Part shown: positions 36,101-47,072 of the stretch, in pieces | Layout of the letters: each line of letters starts with the position of its first letter | Numbering within the stretch: position 1 is the stretch's first letter | Origin: Larix kaempferi | Taxonomy: Eukaryota; Streptophyta; Pinopsida; Pinales; Pinaceae | Length of the DNA stretch: 64,000 nt | NCBI GenBank assembly: GCA_027924585.1 | Contig: BSBM01000361.1 | Span: 70,120,501-70,184,500 of the forward strand | Reading direction: 5' to 3' | Notes under the pieces: generated by a model | What the model was told of the DNA's origin: nothing | What the model saw: the letters and a program-made list of their open reading frames with translations, nothing else | The model's database searches: none | Position numbers and translations under genes: made by a program

Positions 36101-37177
36101 ACTTAGTATGGTAGGATGGACAGTTTTATATCTAGTTTGGGATTCACCAAGAGTAAAGCGGATTCCAACCTATACTACAAGATTGAGGAAGGAAATCCTG
36201 TGATAGTACTCCTATATGTGGATGGCCTATTTGTAATAGGAGATGATAAACTGATTGCTGATACAAAGAGGAAGCTTGCTGCTGAGTTCGATATGAAGGA
36301 CTTGGGGATGATGTACTATTTTTTAGGTATGGAGGTGTGGTAGAGTGCAGATGGGATCTTCCTTGGACAAGGGAAGTATGCAGTAGATATCCTGAAGAGG
36401 TTTGGGATGATAGACTGTAAAGCCATGGCCACACCTATGGCATCGAACTTGAAGCTTCTGTGTGATGCTTCATCTGAGCTGGTTGATGTCTCTATGTATC
36501 GTCAGATGATTGGGTCCTTGATGTACCTGAAGAACACGAGACCAAATATTTGCTTTGCATTGAACACATTGAGCCAATTCCTGATGGATCCAAGGAGTGC
36601 TCACCTGGTTGCTGTAAAGCATATTCTAAGGTACCTGAAGGGTACAATTGACTATGGGCTCAAGTATGATGCGAATCAAAAGTTTAACCTATAGGGTTAT
36701 GTTGATTCAGATTGGGCAAGCAGTGCTGTAGATAGGAATAACACTTCTGGGTGCTGCTTCAATATGGGATTAGGTGTGATCTCTTGGTTTAGCAGGAAGC
36801 AGTCCTACGTAGCACTGAGTACAGCTGAGGTAGAGTATGCTGCAACCCGTGCGGCTAGTTGTGAGGCAGTATGGCTACGAAAGCTACTATCATAGTTATT
36901 TGATCTCCCGCTGGAGGCTACTGGTATCTTTTGTGACAACCAGAGTTGTGTGAAGCTGTCTGAGAACCCGGTGTTCCACGACAGGTTAAAACACATAGAG
37001 ATCAAATACAACTATATCAGGGATATGGTACAGAGAGGAGCAGTGAAGCTCCTGTATGTTGCGATGGATGAGCAGATTGCAGATGTACTGATGAAGCCAC
37101 TAGCGAGAGTGAAGTTTGAGTACTTCAAAGAGAGGCTTGGAGTTCTTCAAATTGATGACACTTCGAGGAAGAAGTAA
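33130..37177 (+). pseudogene. Copia C gag-pol pseudogene
   Basis: Gag starts MSHHTKLEDKLEGTDNF at 33130, the family start shared with Copia E (MSLHTKLEDKLEG); the upstream in-frame ATG at 33112 is not conserved. In order: UBN2-type gag, CCHC knuckle CFTCNEKGHFASKC (~33830), protease LIDSGASKHMTG (~34081), ELWHRRLAHMHYRAL, a frameshift near 34600, integrase HSDVCGPM, FIDDFSRKTW, DNGGKF, NPQQNGVVERKNR, and RT with [13 protein letters not shown]. The RT catalytic box reads YVDG, not YVDD (~36214-36225), losing the second Asp. RNase H follows with STAEVEY, DNQSC and IADVLMKPLARVKFEYF. In-frame TAGs occur at 35018, 35954, 36104, 36341, 36692 and ~36893. The last family codon run is TSRKK before the stop. 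Confidence 0.92.
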
Positions 37178-37308
37178 TGGACACATTTGCTGAAGCCATT
37201 CCAAGCATGTTGGAAGGAGGATCCTTCACATGGCTGTGGATGTAAGTGCTGGATGATGAGCATCAGGACAATGCTCTAGTTACTGCTCTGTATATGCATC
37301 AGGATGAT

Positions 37309-37527
37309 GCTGGATATGATCAGTTGGATCACTTATATGTATATGCATCATGTTGGATGCTGGATATGATCAGTTGGATCATTTATATGTATATGTATGT
37401 ACACATCATGTTGGATGCTGGATATGATTAGTTGGATCATTTATATGTATTTGTATATGCATCATGTTGGATGCTGGATATGATTAGTTGGATCATTTAT
37501 ATGCATTTGTATATGCATTATGTTGGA
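37309..37527 (+). repeat. Minisatellite, ~50-58 bp unit, about 4 copies
   Basis: Unit GATGCTGGATATGAT(C/T)AG, then TTGGATCATTTATATG and a variable TGTATATG run, ending GCATCATGTTG. A shorter derived unit (GGTGGATACATTGTGTGATC) continues to about 37730. Confidence 0.85.
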
Positions 37528-37952
37528 TGCTTGGACCATGTATTTGTATACGTATCAGGTGGATACTGTGTATGATCAGGTAGATCATCTATGTTGATAT
37601 ATATCAGGTGGATACATTGTGTGGATCATGTATCTATGTATGTATTAGGTGGATACATTGTGTGATCAGGTGGATCATGTATGGTGATATGTATCAGGCA
37701 GATACTTGGTATGCATCAGGTAGATGCATTGTATGATTAGGATGATCATGGATGATGAGCTTCAAAATGTTGCTCCAGATGACTTGCATTAGGATGATGC
37801 AGTGATGATGATCAGGATGATCATGTGTACATCGGGATGATGTATGGTGAGTATCAGGTTGATGCTCTGTGGCCATGGACAGGTTGTGAAAAGGAAATCC
37901 TAGATTTGTTCTAGGTCACATCCAGTATGAAAAAGGACTGGCACTGTGTATC

Positions 37953-38225
37953 ACATGTAAGACCTGGGAGATCCGATAGGTTGGGTTGTGTGCCCATAAT
38001 AAGTCCTAGGATGCTCTTTCAAGGGTTTGTGATCATGGGAAACATGTAAGACCTGGGAGATCCGATAGGTTGGGCTGTGTGCCCGTAATAAGTCTTGGGA
38101 TGGTCTTTCAAGGGTTTGTGGTGGGCTGCTACATGTAAGACCTGGGAGATCTGATAGGTTGGGCTATGTGCTCGCAATAAGTCCTGGGATTCTCTTTTGA
38201 GGGTTCCTAGCAGAGGTCACATGTA
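37953..38225 (+). repeat. Minisatellite, ~90 bp unit, about 3 copies
   Basis: Each copy starts ACATGTAAGACCTGGGAGAT, carries GATAGGTTGGGCTGTGTGCC and ends GGATGCTCTTTCAAGGGTTT. Starts are near 37953, 38044 and 38132, with decayed copies up to ~38420. The same unit is amplified in Copia E. Confidence 0.85.
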
Positions 38226-38698
38226 ATCATTCCTGCAGATCTTGTTGGTCATGCTTAGGCACATAAATGTTCCTGTGATGCTCTTTAGAGTTCTTGCCGG
38301 TCTTGATATGCACATAAACATTCCTGGGACACTCTTTTAAGGTTTTGTGACAGTCACATGTAATAAGTCCTGGATATCTGGATAGGATGAAAAAGACCTC
38401 AAATGCTCTTTAGGGTTCTTGCTAGTCAAGAGACTTTTTTAAAGTTTTGTGACGCACGTAATAAGTCTTGAGGATTCCACAGTATGGCCAGTGATGATGA
38501 TGACCTGTAGGTGGTGGGCTTACATCTAGTATGAAAAAGGACTGGCTCTATAGAACTTCCTATGATGAGTAGATTTAGAGATTGGTTGAGATAGCAGCAG
38601 CAGTGATGATGACGATGATTCGAGGATGTTGCATTCATGACAATGATCCAGAGAAGAAGACTTGTGCTAGTATATCTGTGTTGAGAAATACCTTCCTA

Positions 38699-38710
38699 GT
38701 TAAGAGGGAG
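38699..38710 (+). other. Polypurine tract of Copia C
   Basis: GTTAAGAGGGAG directly before TGTTGATG of the 3' LTR; identical in Copia E. Confidence 0.8.
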
Positions 38711-39029
38711 TGTTGATGTATATGTAACTTTAGAATGTATTTCATTTATATATTTATTGTACTCCTATAGAGATGTATTATTCCTTTATACGGAAGTGTC
38801 GTCATTTGTATTGACAAGTGTTGCAAGTGTGTTAACTTGTCGATGGGTTATTAGACCACCTTGTAAGGGGTCAATCCATATTAATGTAATAAGAGGTTAT
38901 TGTGCTAAGCTAGACAAGTAGGCACCATAAGACTATTGGGAAATCATGACAAGTATAAATAGAGATCTCTCGATCTTTATTTGGATCACTTCAGAACTCA
39001 CTCTTCCTTCACTTGGAATGTGGCACACA
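38711..39029 (+). repeat. 3' LTR of Copia C, first part
   Basis: Aligns with 31990-~32310 of the 5' LTR. Stops at GTGGCACACA where Copia D is inserted. Confidence 0.9.
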
Positions 39030-39524
39030 TGTTAAATTCTAGCATAAATGCACAAACAAGATCACTGAAAGAAACACAATCACAAGATAGACACAGATAT
39101 ACCCTGTGAAACCCTCATGGGGTAGAAAACCCAGCAAAGCTTTCCTCAATATAGATAATCAACCCAATACAAGATAGTAGACCACAACAAGAGCTCCTTC
39201 TCCTCCTATGCAGAACTCTCTCTCTCCTATGCGCACAATAGAAGTGTGAGAACAAGTGAGTTAAGTGAAGAACAACCTCCTCTACTTATACTTGTTTTCC
39301 AACTGACTTTTTACCCTATGAGGCCGACTTGTCAAATTGAATCTAATAACCTCCGATAAAATAAATTCGGGCCGATCCCCACATAGGAGATCTAATAACC
39401 CTAGTTTCCATAATCCAATGGAGGAATAAACATCTCTAGATATACAATAGAGTCCCGTCAGAGGAATAAAACATCTCCAGAATAATACAAATATAATATT
39501 CTTTGAATTTACAATATTTCAACA
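39030..39524 (-). repeat. 3' LTR of Copia D
   Basis: 495 bp, plus-strand TGTTAAATTCTAGC...ATTTCAACA. About 15-20 differences from the other LTR over ~485 aligned bases, counted by eye. Confidence 0.9.
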
Positions 39525-39536
39525 CTCCCCCTTAAC
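39525..39536 (-). other. Polypurine tract of Copia D
   Basis: Minus-strand TTAAGGGGGAG abuts the LTR start TGTTGAAATATTG. Confidence 0.75.
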
Positions 39537-39839
39537 GAGAAGGATATTATAACAACAACTGCAGGAGCAAGGATTCATCGACTACATGATACATGATACA
39601 TCTATAAATCATTGGAAGCTTTCTTTATACATCATCAGTAACTCAAGCAGTTACTGGAACATCTTCAAGATCTTCAATACAGGAACATCAACATCTTCAG
39701 TACTGAGTCTTCATCTTCTACAGCACTCAAACAGCTACATCATCATCGTCATCAACTGGATCCATGTGATCATCAGCATCCTCATCAACTGGATCCACTC
39801 GATCATCAGTACAACAATAGCATATCCTGCAATACACAT

Positions 39840-40330
39840 GATCCAATTACGGGATGATCAATCCCTCTCACTTTAGGACATAGGTCCAAGGATTATACAA
39901 TCCTGATCCACTTACAGGATGATCAATCCCTCTCACTTTAAGACATATCTCATGTCTATGGACGATGCAATCCAGATCAACTTACAGGATGATCAATCCT
40001 TCTCACTTTAAGACACCTCACCATGTCTAGGGACGATGCAATCCCAATCTACTTACAGGATGATTAGTCCTTATCACTTTAAGACACCTCACCATGTCTA
40101 GGGACGATGCAATCCCAATCTACTTATAGGATGATTAGTCCTTATCACTTTAGGACACCTCACCATGTATGGGGACGATGCAATCCCAATCTACTTACAG
40201 GATGATTAGTCCTTATCACTTTAGGACATAAGTCCAAGGATGATGCAATCCTGATCCACTTACGGGATGATCAATCCCTATCACTTTAGGACATAAGTCC
40301 AAGGATGATGCAATCCTATCATGTACATTT
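39840..40330 (-). repeat. Minisatellite, ~67-80 bp unit, about 6-7 copies
   Basis: Plus-strand unit: CACTTTA(A/G)GACA..., a CCATGTCTAGGGA-type stretch, GATGCAATCC, then CTTACAGGATGAT. Adjacent copies are highly similar. Two further variant copies with ACATCTGTCTACGGATCACT lie near 40387 and 40473. Confidence 0.85.
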
Positions 40331-40599
40331 TCAACCAAATGCTCAAGGATGATGCAGTCCTATATATGTCCACTAAGGACCATATTCTTGGAGACATCTG
40401 TCTACGGATCACTTTAGGATTGAAGTCTAGGGATGATACAATCCTCATCGTTCGCTAGGAACCGCATTCTCGAATACATCTGTCTACGGATCACTTTAGG
40501 ACTGAAGTCCAAGGATGATACAATCCTCCATCAACCTCATCGTCAGAACAGGAAACCTCATCTTCAACCTTATCATTGAAACACGTAGGCACATCATCG

Positions 40600-40870
40600 A
40601 TACAGTATCCTCATCAATACAGGTATCATTAGTATGTATCATCAATACAAGTATCCTCATCAATACAAGTATACACATCATCAATACAAGTATCCTCATC
40701 AATACAAGTATACACATCATCAATACAAGTATCCTCATCAATACAGGTACATATGCAAGTATTCTCATCAATACAAGCAAACATAACATAGATGCAAGTA
40801 TCCTTATCAATACAAGCAAACAAAACATAGATGCAAGTATCCTCATCAATATAGGTATCCACATCGATAC
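40600..40870 (-). repeat. Short tandem repeat, ~18/36 bp unit
   Basis: Plus-strand CATCAATACAAGTATCCT units, alternating with CATCAATACAAGTATACA, repeated about a dozen times. Both strands are open for >80 codons only because of the repeat. Confidence 0.85.
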
Positions 40871-40912
40871 CAGTACCCAAAGATATCTTCATCTATCATA
40901 TCACTCCCCCTT

Positions 40913-43900
40913 TCAAGGAGAGTCCTTTTGAACTACACCAAGCTTGTCTCAGAAATGCTCAAACTTTACACGAAACAGGTTTGGTTAGTATATCAGCAAC
41001 TTGCTCGTCCGTGCTCACATATTCGAGCTTGATAGCTCCTTTTTGCACCATATCCCGTATATAGAAATAATGGATCTCTATGTGTTTTGACTTATCATGA
41101 AATACTGGATTCTCAGTCATCTTGATACAACTCTATTTATCACATAGAATCATAGTGGGTTCCATCTCTAAGTCAAACAGTCCTGATAATAACTTACGAA
41201 GCCATACTGCTTCACAACTGGCAGAGCAAGCAACTATGTCTTCTGCTTCAGCTGTGTTGAGAGTCACACTAGACTGCTTCCTGCTATACCATGAGATCAT
41301 AGCAGATCCCAGACAATAACATCCTCCCAATGTACTCTTCCTGTCTTTTAAGTACCTCATCACATGTTTTGCAACTATCATGTGAACTCTTCTAGGTTCC
41401 ACCAGATACTGACTCAAGGTATTCATAGCAAAACATATGTCTGGTCTAGTGTTAGTCAAATACATTAATGATCCAATAATCTATCTATACAGAGTTATGT
41501 CAACTAACTCTAATGAGTTATCTACTAATAACTTCAAGTTGGAGTCCATGGGAGTGGCGATGGATTTACAATCCAACATATCGAATCTTTTCAAAATCTC
41601 CACAGTGTACTTACCTGATTTAGAAAGATTCCTTTTGGGTCTTTCCATACTTCTAGGCCTAAGAAGTAGTGCATCAATCCGAGATCTTTCATCTTAAATT
41701 CTGAAGAGAGCTTCTTCTTGCACTCGATAATCTGTCTCTCATTTCCAGTCAGAAATAGATCATCTACATAGAATAATAATATAACAGGTTCATCATTCAT
41801 AACTTTGAGATAAAGGTTAGGATCAACTTTACTCTTGGTAAAGCCCATGCTTGTCAAGAAACTGTCAATCCTTCCGTACCAAGCTCTAGGAGCTTGCTTC
41901 AACCCATACAAAGCCTTCTTCAATTTGCATACATGAGTTCTTCCATCTTCTACCACAAATCCAAGTGGTTGTTCTATGTACACTTCTTCTTCAATTACAC
42001 CATTCAGGAAGGCTGTCTTAACATCCATCTAGTGTAGTTTCCATTTCATCATCGATGCAAGTGCCATGATAGCTCTAATGGAAGTGTACCTACCAATTGG
42101 TGCAAATGTTTCTTCATAGTCAATTCCCTCTTTTTGAGAGAATCCTTTGGCTACAAATCTTGCCTTATATTTTTCAATGCTACCATCCGCAGCATGTTTT
42201 ATCTTGAATATCCATTTGGAGGACACTACACTTTTATCTTTTGGTTTGGGAACTATATCCCAAACATCATTTTTCATTATTGAATGGTATTCTTGTGTCA
42301 TTGCTTCTACCCATTCTTTCTTCTGAACTGCTTCTTCAGAGCTAGTAGGTTCCTGATCCACTAGATTACACATCAAAGCCATATAGTTGGATACTAGCTT
42401 TGGTTTCTTCCTTTCTCTAGTGGAGCCTTTAGGAGATCCATACTTTTCAGCTCCTTGAATAATGTCTCTGGCCCATGCTGGCCTTATTTTTCTTGATAAG
42501 TTTGTAATGGGGGGTTCTTGTGGTTCTAGCAAGTCATGGTCTTCAGGTGTAGTATCTTCAGGAATGGGTGCAGCCTCTGTGATCCTGGAAGGTGTGTCTT
42601 CTTGATAGATTTCGTCATGTTGGCACTTCCTAGATCTCTTGAGAGCTGCTTCTTCATCAAATGTCACATCCCTACTAATTTCCATATGATGAAAACATGG
42701 AATGTAAATTCTGAATGCTTTGGATGATTCACAATATCCAACAAATATTCCCTTCTTTCCAGAAGGATCCAACTTGGTTCTCTTTTGTTTTGGAATGTGA
42801 ATGTATACAAGACATCCAAATATTTTAAGATGACTTACCTCAGGCTTCTTTCCTGTGAACACTTCTTCTGGAGTTTTGAAATCAAGAGCACTATGGGATA
42901 GTCTATTTTGTACATAGACTATTGTTCTAGCTGCTTCAGCCCATAAATACATAGGTAGGTCTTGATCATGAATCATTGTCTTTACAGCTTCCATGATGGT
43001 TCTATTCTTTCTTTCTGCAACACCATTTTGTTGGGGATTGTAGGGAGTAGTTAGCTCTCTCTTGATTCCAGCTTCTTTATAGAAATCTTCAAAATCTTTT
43101 GAAGTGTATTCTCCGCCATTATCTATTCTAAGTATTTTAATTTTCTTTTCTGAAATGGGTTCTTGATGTCCTTCCCTTTTGCACATCCTTTGCATGTGCC
43201 ATCATGGTCAACCTTTAAGTCTGGTAGACCTACAACTACCTTGCTTACATGAGGTAGTGCCTTGTAGTTAATGTGATCAAGTCTCCTATGCCATAGCTCA
43301 TTTAGGCTAGTGACTTCATGTACAAGGGTAGCTTCTGGATGAACCTTGAGCTTGTACAAACCTCCTTCCTCTTCACCAATGGCAATTGCATCCTTAATAG
43401 ATTTACCTTTGGACCACATTAATACTTGTCCATCAATGAATGCAACTCTATAGCCTTTCTTGTCCAATGCTGAGATGGAAAGCAAGTTCTTCTTCAATCC
43501 TGGAACATACAGAACTTCCTTCATTTTCATGGGGGTTCCAGAATCAAGTTTGTAGTTTGCTTCACCAATTCCCTTGATGGGATATTGATAGTTATCTCCT
43601 AGAGATACCTTTTGTGGGGAGGTATTTTCTTCAAGTTTTGATAGAGTCTTCTTTTGTCCTGTCATGTGCTTTGAAGCACCACTATCGATAGCCCATGTAC
43701 CTTCTCCAGGTGTTATAGATCCAGAGAGTGCGGAGAATAGAACATACTCTTCTGCATCTTCTTCTTCACTTCTTCTAGATCTTTTCTTAAAGAAGGTCCT
43801 TTCTTCATCTTCTTCTTCTCTTCTAGGTATTTTCTTGTGAGGCCTTTCTTCCTCTTCAACTTCTTCTTCACTATCATCTTCTGCAAGATGTGCTTGATGT

Positions 43901-44709
43901 CTTTTGTGGTGAGTACCCTTTTTCTTCTTCAGAGGATAGTCCTTAGCAATGTGTCATATTTTGTGACAAGTAAAACATTGGAATGAGGAGTAATCTCTTC
44001 TTTGATTAGATCCTCTTTTCTTTTGAAATATTTGTGGAGGATGAGACTCCTTGTGACTATCCTTCTTAAAGTAGGATTGATTCCTTCTTCTCTTGGTGTG
44101 GGTGGCCAAGGCTTGGTCATCTTCCTTAAGCAATGCTTCTCTATTGGCAACCCTGGCTTCCTCTTGAATGCAGTCCTCCCAAACCACATCAAACTTCATA
44201 CTTTCTTTTCTGGTACACATGGTTTGGATGAATGACTCCCAAGGTCTAGTGAGACCATTTATAACAGTCATAACTAGTTCATCTTCATCAAGAGTATCTC
44301 CAATAGCATCTAGTTGTTCTTTGAACTGAGAAACCCTTGAGAAATAGTCTTGAATAGATTCTCCTTTATTCATCTTGGTGTTCTTCAATTGAGCTCTCAG
44401 GTTCATCTTCCTATTGATGTTCTTTCCCTCATGGATTCTGGAGAGAGCATCATACATTTCTTTTGGGGTCTTCTTGGATGCCACTTGGGGAATCAGGTGG
44501 TCCTTAATATAATCATCAATGATTCTCTTTTCCCTAATCAAATCTTTCATGTACTTCTCTTTAGCTTCATCTTCTGTAGGTTCTGTAATCTCATCTTTGA
44601 TATAATGGGCAAGATCATTCTCTTCAAGAATGAGACCAATTCTATATTTCCATGCTCGGAAATTCTCTATACCCTCTAGCTTGCCTTCAAGCTTAGTACT
44701 TGGGGCCAT
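40913..44709 (-). pseudogene. Copia D gag-pol pseudogene with internal deletions
   Basis: The minus-strand start MAPSTKLEGKLEGIENFRAW at 44709 matches the family start; the in-frame ATG at 44745 is upstream. The zinc knuckle is broken (CFTCHKI-stop, with the last Cys lost). Protease WAIDSGASKHMTG (~43690) and ELWHRRLDHINYKAL are present. A deletion of roughly 75 codons then joins GKDIKNPFQ to IKILRIDNGGEYTS with a frame change, removing the integrase HTD segment with the first catalytic Asp. NPQQNGVAERKNRTIME remains. RT is well kept (LDV-type [29 protein letters not shown] intact), apart from a TAG at 42029-42031. RNase H has lost about 35 codons between MRYLK and DRKSTLGG, including its first Asp. 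The frame decays after CDK, and the family terminus is recognisable to ~40913. Confidence 0.9.
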
Positions 44710-45109
44710 TTTGCCCAGGGGGTCACTAAAAATTGAAAATTCCAAAGATGAAAAACTGACCTTACCAGGAGATTGGCTTGACTGAGGCGAGGTGACTGAT
44801 GTACTTACTTTTTGGAAACTTCAATTTTTCAGCGTCCAAACTTGACCAGCGAACTTCGGATCTATTGTAGAATTCTTGTTCTGGTTTTCTGGTTTTTTGG
44901 TTTTATCACACTTTTGTCAAACTAGGGTTTGACTTTCCCGGAGTTCTACCCAACCAAAAAGTTAGATCTAGGGCTCAAACGATTGGTTTTGAGAAGGGCT
45001 ATCCAGCCATGTAATCGGAATTCAACAATACCAACTTTTTGCAGAAACCCTAACTTTCACCGGAGAGAGAGATAGAGATATTTTCACCTTGTGAAAGATG
45101 TCCTATTTA
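44710..45109 (-). other. Untranslated leader of Copia D
   Basis: About 400 bp between PBS and gag ATG. No ORF or repeat was recognised. Confidence 0.6.
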
Positions 45110-45126
45110 GGCTAGCTCCGATACCA
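45110..45126 (-). other. Primer-binding site of Copia D
   Basis: Minus-strand TGGTATCGGAGCTAGCC abuts the LTR; initiator tRNA-Met type with one change (A to G) in TGGTATCAGAGC. Confidence 0.85.
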
Positions 45127-45613
45127 TGTTAAATTCTAGCATAAATGCACAAACAAGATCACTGAAAGAAACACAATCACAAGATAGACACGGATATACC
45201 CTGGGAAACCCTCATGGGGTAGAAAACCCAGCAAAGATTTCCTCAATATAGATAATCAACCCAATACAAGATAGTAGACCACAACAAGAGCTCCTTCTCC
45301 TCCTATGCAGAACTCTCTCTCTCTTATGCGCACAATAGAAGTGTGAGAACAAGTGAGTTAAGTGAGGAACAACCTCCTCTACTTATACTTGTTTTCCAAC
45401 TGACTTTTTACCCTATGAGGCTGACTTGTCAAATTGAGTCTAATAACCTCCGATAAAATAACTTTGGGCTGATCCCGACATAGGAGATCTAATAACCCTA
45501 GTTTCCATAATCCAATGGAGGAATAAACATCTCCGGATATCAATAGAGTCCCGTCGGAGGAATAATACATCTACAGAATAATACAAATATAATATTCTTT
45601 GAAGTTACAATAT
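45127..45613 (-). repeat. 5' LTR of Copia D, edge truncated
   Basis: Begins TGTTAAATTC on the plus strand but stops at TTACAATAT, lacking the final TTCAACA seen at 39518-39524. Confidence 0.88.
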
Positions 45614-45856
45614 GGAGGATCAACTGCTAAGAGGATTCTATCTCTATGTACTTTGGTTGTGCTATTGCACTATCTATCTCTGAGGAAGTTGTGGGGTTTT
45701 TCCCCACAAAAACTCTGTGTGTCTATTGTCTCTCATGATTTTGTTTCTTGTGATGATTGACATGCTTGCTATGATTGATATGCATTGATATAATGTACAT
45801 GTTATTCTCTCAGTAAGGATCCTAGAGTATCTTGAATTAATGCTCAAAATTTAACA
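45614..45856 (+). repeat. 3' LTR of Copia C, second part
   Basis: Resumes at GGAGGATCAACTGCTAAGAG, matching the 5' LTR from ~32320, and ends CAAAATTTAACA. A few bases (about TGTGAGGA in the 5' LTR) are missing at the junction with Copia D. Confidence 0.9.
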
Positions 45857-45861
45857 GGAAA
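45857..45861 (+). repeat. Right TSD (GGAAA) of Copia C
   Basis: Perfect match to 31985-31989. After it, Copia B pol resumes. Confidence 0.9.
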
Positions 45862-46343
45862 GAAATAGGAAAAGGAAAACAAAGAGTACATAGTACTTGA
45901 TAAAATTAAAGAAAATGAAGTTCCAAAGGTGGCAGAAAATCAAGAACGACAGCAAGTACCTGAAACTCTTGCAACTGCAAGAAGATCTACTAGGTTAAGT
46001 AGACTCCCTGAACGATACTCTTCTTCAATGTATTATTTATTGATGACTAATGCTAGTGAACCAGAGTGTTATGAAGAAGCAATGCAGATGGAAACTAGAA
46101 AGAAGTGGGAGCAAGGCATGAATAAGGAGATGGACTCATTGGTAGGAAACCAGACTTGGGATTTGGTTTAGTTGCCTGCTGGTAAAAGAGCATTGCAGAA
46201 CAAATGGATTTACAGGTTGAAGGAAGAAGAAGGAAGTAACAAGCGGTACAAGTCCAGACTTGTTGTAAAGGGGTTTGCACAGAAGAAAGGTATAGATTTT
46301 GATGAAATATTTTCTCTTGTTGTTAAGATGACTTCAATTAGGA
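45862..46343 (+). pseudogene. Copia B pol, part 2 (linker and N-terminal RT)
   Basis: Continues the frame left at 31984: IKENEVPKVAENQE, ARRSTRLSRLPERYSSSMYY, MNKEMDSLVGNQTWDLV, a TAG at 46169, then KRALQNKWIYRLKEEEG, VKGFAQKKGIDFDEIFS and KMTSIRT. Each has a counterpart in Copia A. It stops mid-RT at the CACTA insertion; the YxDD box and everything after are not in the window. Confidence 0.88.
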
Positions 46344-46363
46344 CACTACAACAAAATAGCCCT

Positions 46364-47072
46364 TTAGGGGGGGTTTTGGCTTGGGGGGGTCTTGGTAAAA
46401 CCCCCCCTAAAATTTTTTCCATACCTTTGGAGGCGGTCTTTTAAAACCGCCCCTAAAAGTCATGGAAATTGGACTTTTGGGGGCGGTTTTTTTAAATCCA
46501 CCCCCAAAAGTCTTGAAATTTGACTTTTGGGGGCGGTTTTTTGAAAACCGCCCCTAAAAGTCCAATTCTCATAACTTTTGGGGGCGGATTTAAAACCCCC
46601 CCTAAGAGTCATGAGAATTGAACTTTTGGAGGTGGTTTTGTTTGGAACCCCCCTTAAAATTCATGAGAATGGAACTTTTGGAGGCGGTTGTTTGAACCCC
46701 CCCTAAAATCCCAAGTCTCATAACTTTTGGGGGTGGTTTTTCAAAACTCCCTCTAAAAGTCATGAGAATTGAACTTTGGGAGGCAGTTTGTTTGGAACCC
46801 CCCTTAAAAGTCATCAGAATTGAACTTTTGGAGGCGGTTGTTTGAGAACCCCCCCTAAAAGCTCAATTCTCATAACTTTTGGGGGTGGTTTGTAAACCCC
46901 CCCCGAAAAGTCATGAGAATTGAACTTTGGGAGGCAGTTTGTTTGGAACCCCCCTTAAAAGTCATGAGAATTGAACTTTTGGAGGTGTTTGTTTGAAAAT
47001 CCTCCATAAATCCCAATTCTCATAGCTTGTGGGACGGTTTTTTTGGAACCCCCCTTAAAACTCATGAGAGAT
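46364..47072 (+). repeat. CACTA subterminal hairpin repeats, ~50 bp unit, about 14 copies
   Basis: Each unit has an ACTTTTGGGGGCGG-type arm, a short T-rich loop, and an ACCGCCCCTAAAAGT-type reverse-complement arm, so each can fold. Linkers alternate between CAATTCTCATA and its reverse complement TCATGAGAATTG, so neighbouring units are also inverted to each other. Such subterminal repeats bind transposase in En/Spm elements. Confidence 0.8.

Larger units (their letters stand above)
37178..38698 (+). other. Non-coding 3' spacer of Copia C with minisatellites
   Basis: About 1.5 kb between the pol stop and the PPT, unusually long for Copia. It begins with a segment conserved with Copia E (CCATTCCAAGCATG...GGAAGGAGGATCC), continues with two tandem-repeat arrays, and ends with a conserved block (GGATTCCACAGTATGGCCAG, AAAAAGGACTGGCTCT) leading to the PPT. 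No ORF of note. Confidence 0.75.
39537..40912 (-). other. Non-coding 3' spacer of Copia D with minisatellites
   Basis: About 1.4 kb between pol and PPT, filled by three tandem arrays. At its pol-proximal edge is a second PPT-like sequence (minus AAAGGGGGAGTG near 40897-40912), as if the original 3' LTR junction lay there and the spacer was added later (inference). Confidence 0.7.
39030..45613 (-). mobile_element. Copia element D, inserted in the 3' LTR of Copia C
   Basis: LTRs at 39030-39524 and 45127-45613, with PBS, gag, pol, spacer and PPT on the minus strand. The gag/pol proteins are relatives of C and E but the LTRs are unrelated, so it is a separate family. The right edge lacks the last 7 bases of the LTR, and the neighbouring Copia C LTR has also lost sequence, so no TSD can be shown. 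Deletions in integrase and RNase H make it inactive. Confidence 0.9.
31990..45856 (+). mobile_element. Copia element C, inserted in B and itself split by D
   Basis: Own sequence is 31990-39029 plus 45614-45856; 39030-45613 is the inserted Copia D. Order: LTR, PBS, leader, gag-pro-int-RT-RNase H, a minisatellite-rich spacer, PPT, LTR. A perfect GGAAA duplication flanks it. It belongs to the same family as Copia E. Many stops show it is inactive. Confidence 0.92.
29325..46343 (+). mobile_element. Copia element B, twice interrupted (host of the nested pile)
   Basis: Visible as 29325-31989 and 45857-46343. Its 5' LTR, PBS, gag, protease and integrase are followed by the inserted Copia C (31990-45856). 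The pol frame then resumes with KENEVPKVAENQE and RT, until a CACTA end cuts it at 46344. Copia A shows what the joined order should be. The rest of RT, RNase H and the 3' LTR are not in the window. Confidence 0.9.

Noticed and set aside
37246-38638. Tandem arrays considered as CRISPR
   Set aside because: Contiguous diverged minisatellite units without unique spacers, in a plant retrotransposon.
40496-40931. Overlapping ORFs of ~120-138 codons on both strands
   Set aside because: Caused by the 18/36 bp tandem repeat in the Copia D spacer.
46602-46814. ORF across the CACTA hairpin repeats
   Set aside because: Repeat-derived frame.
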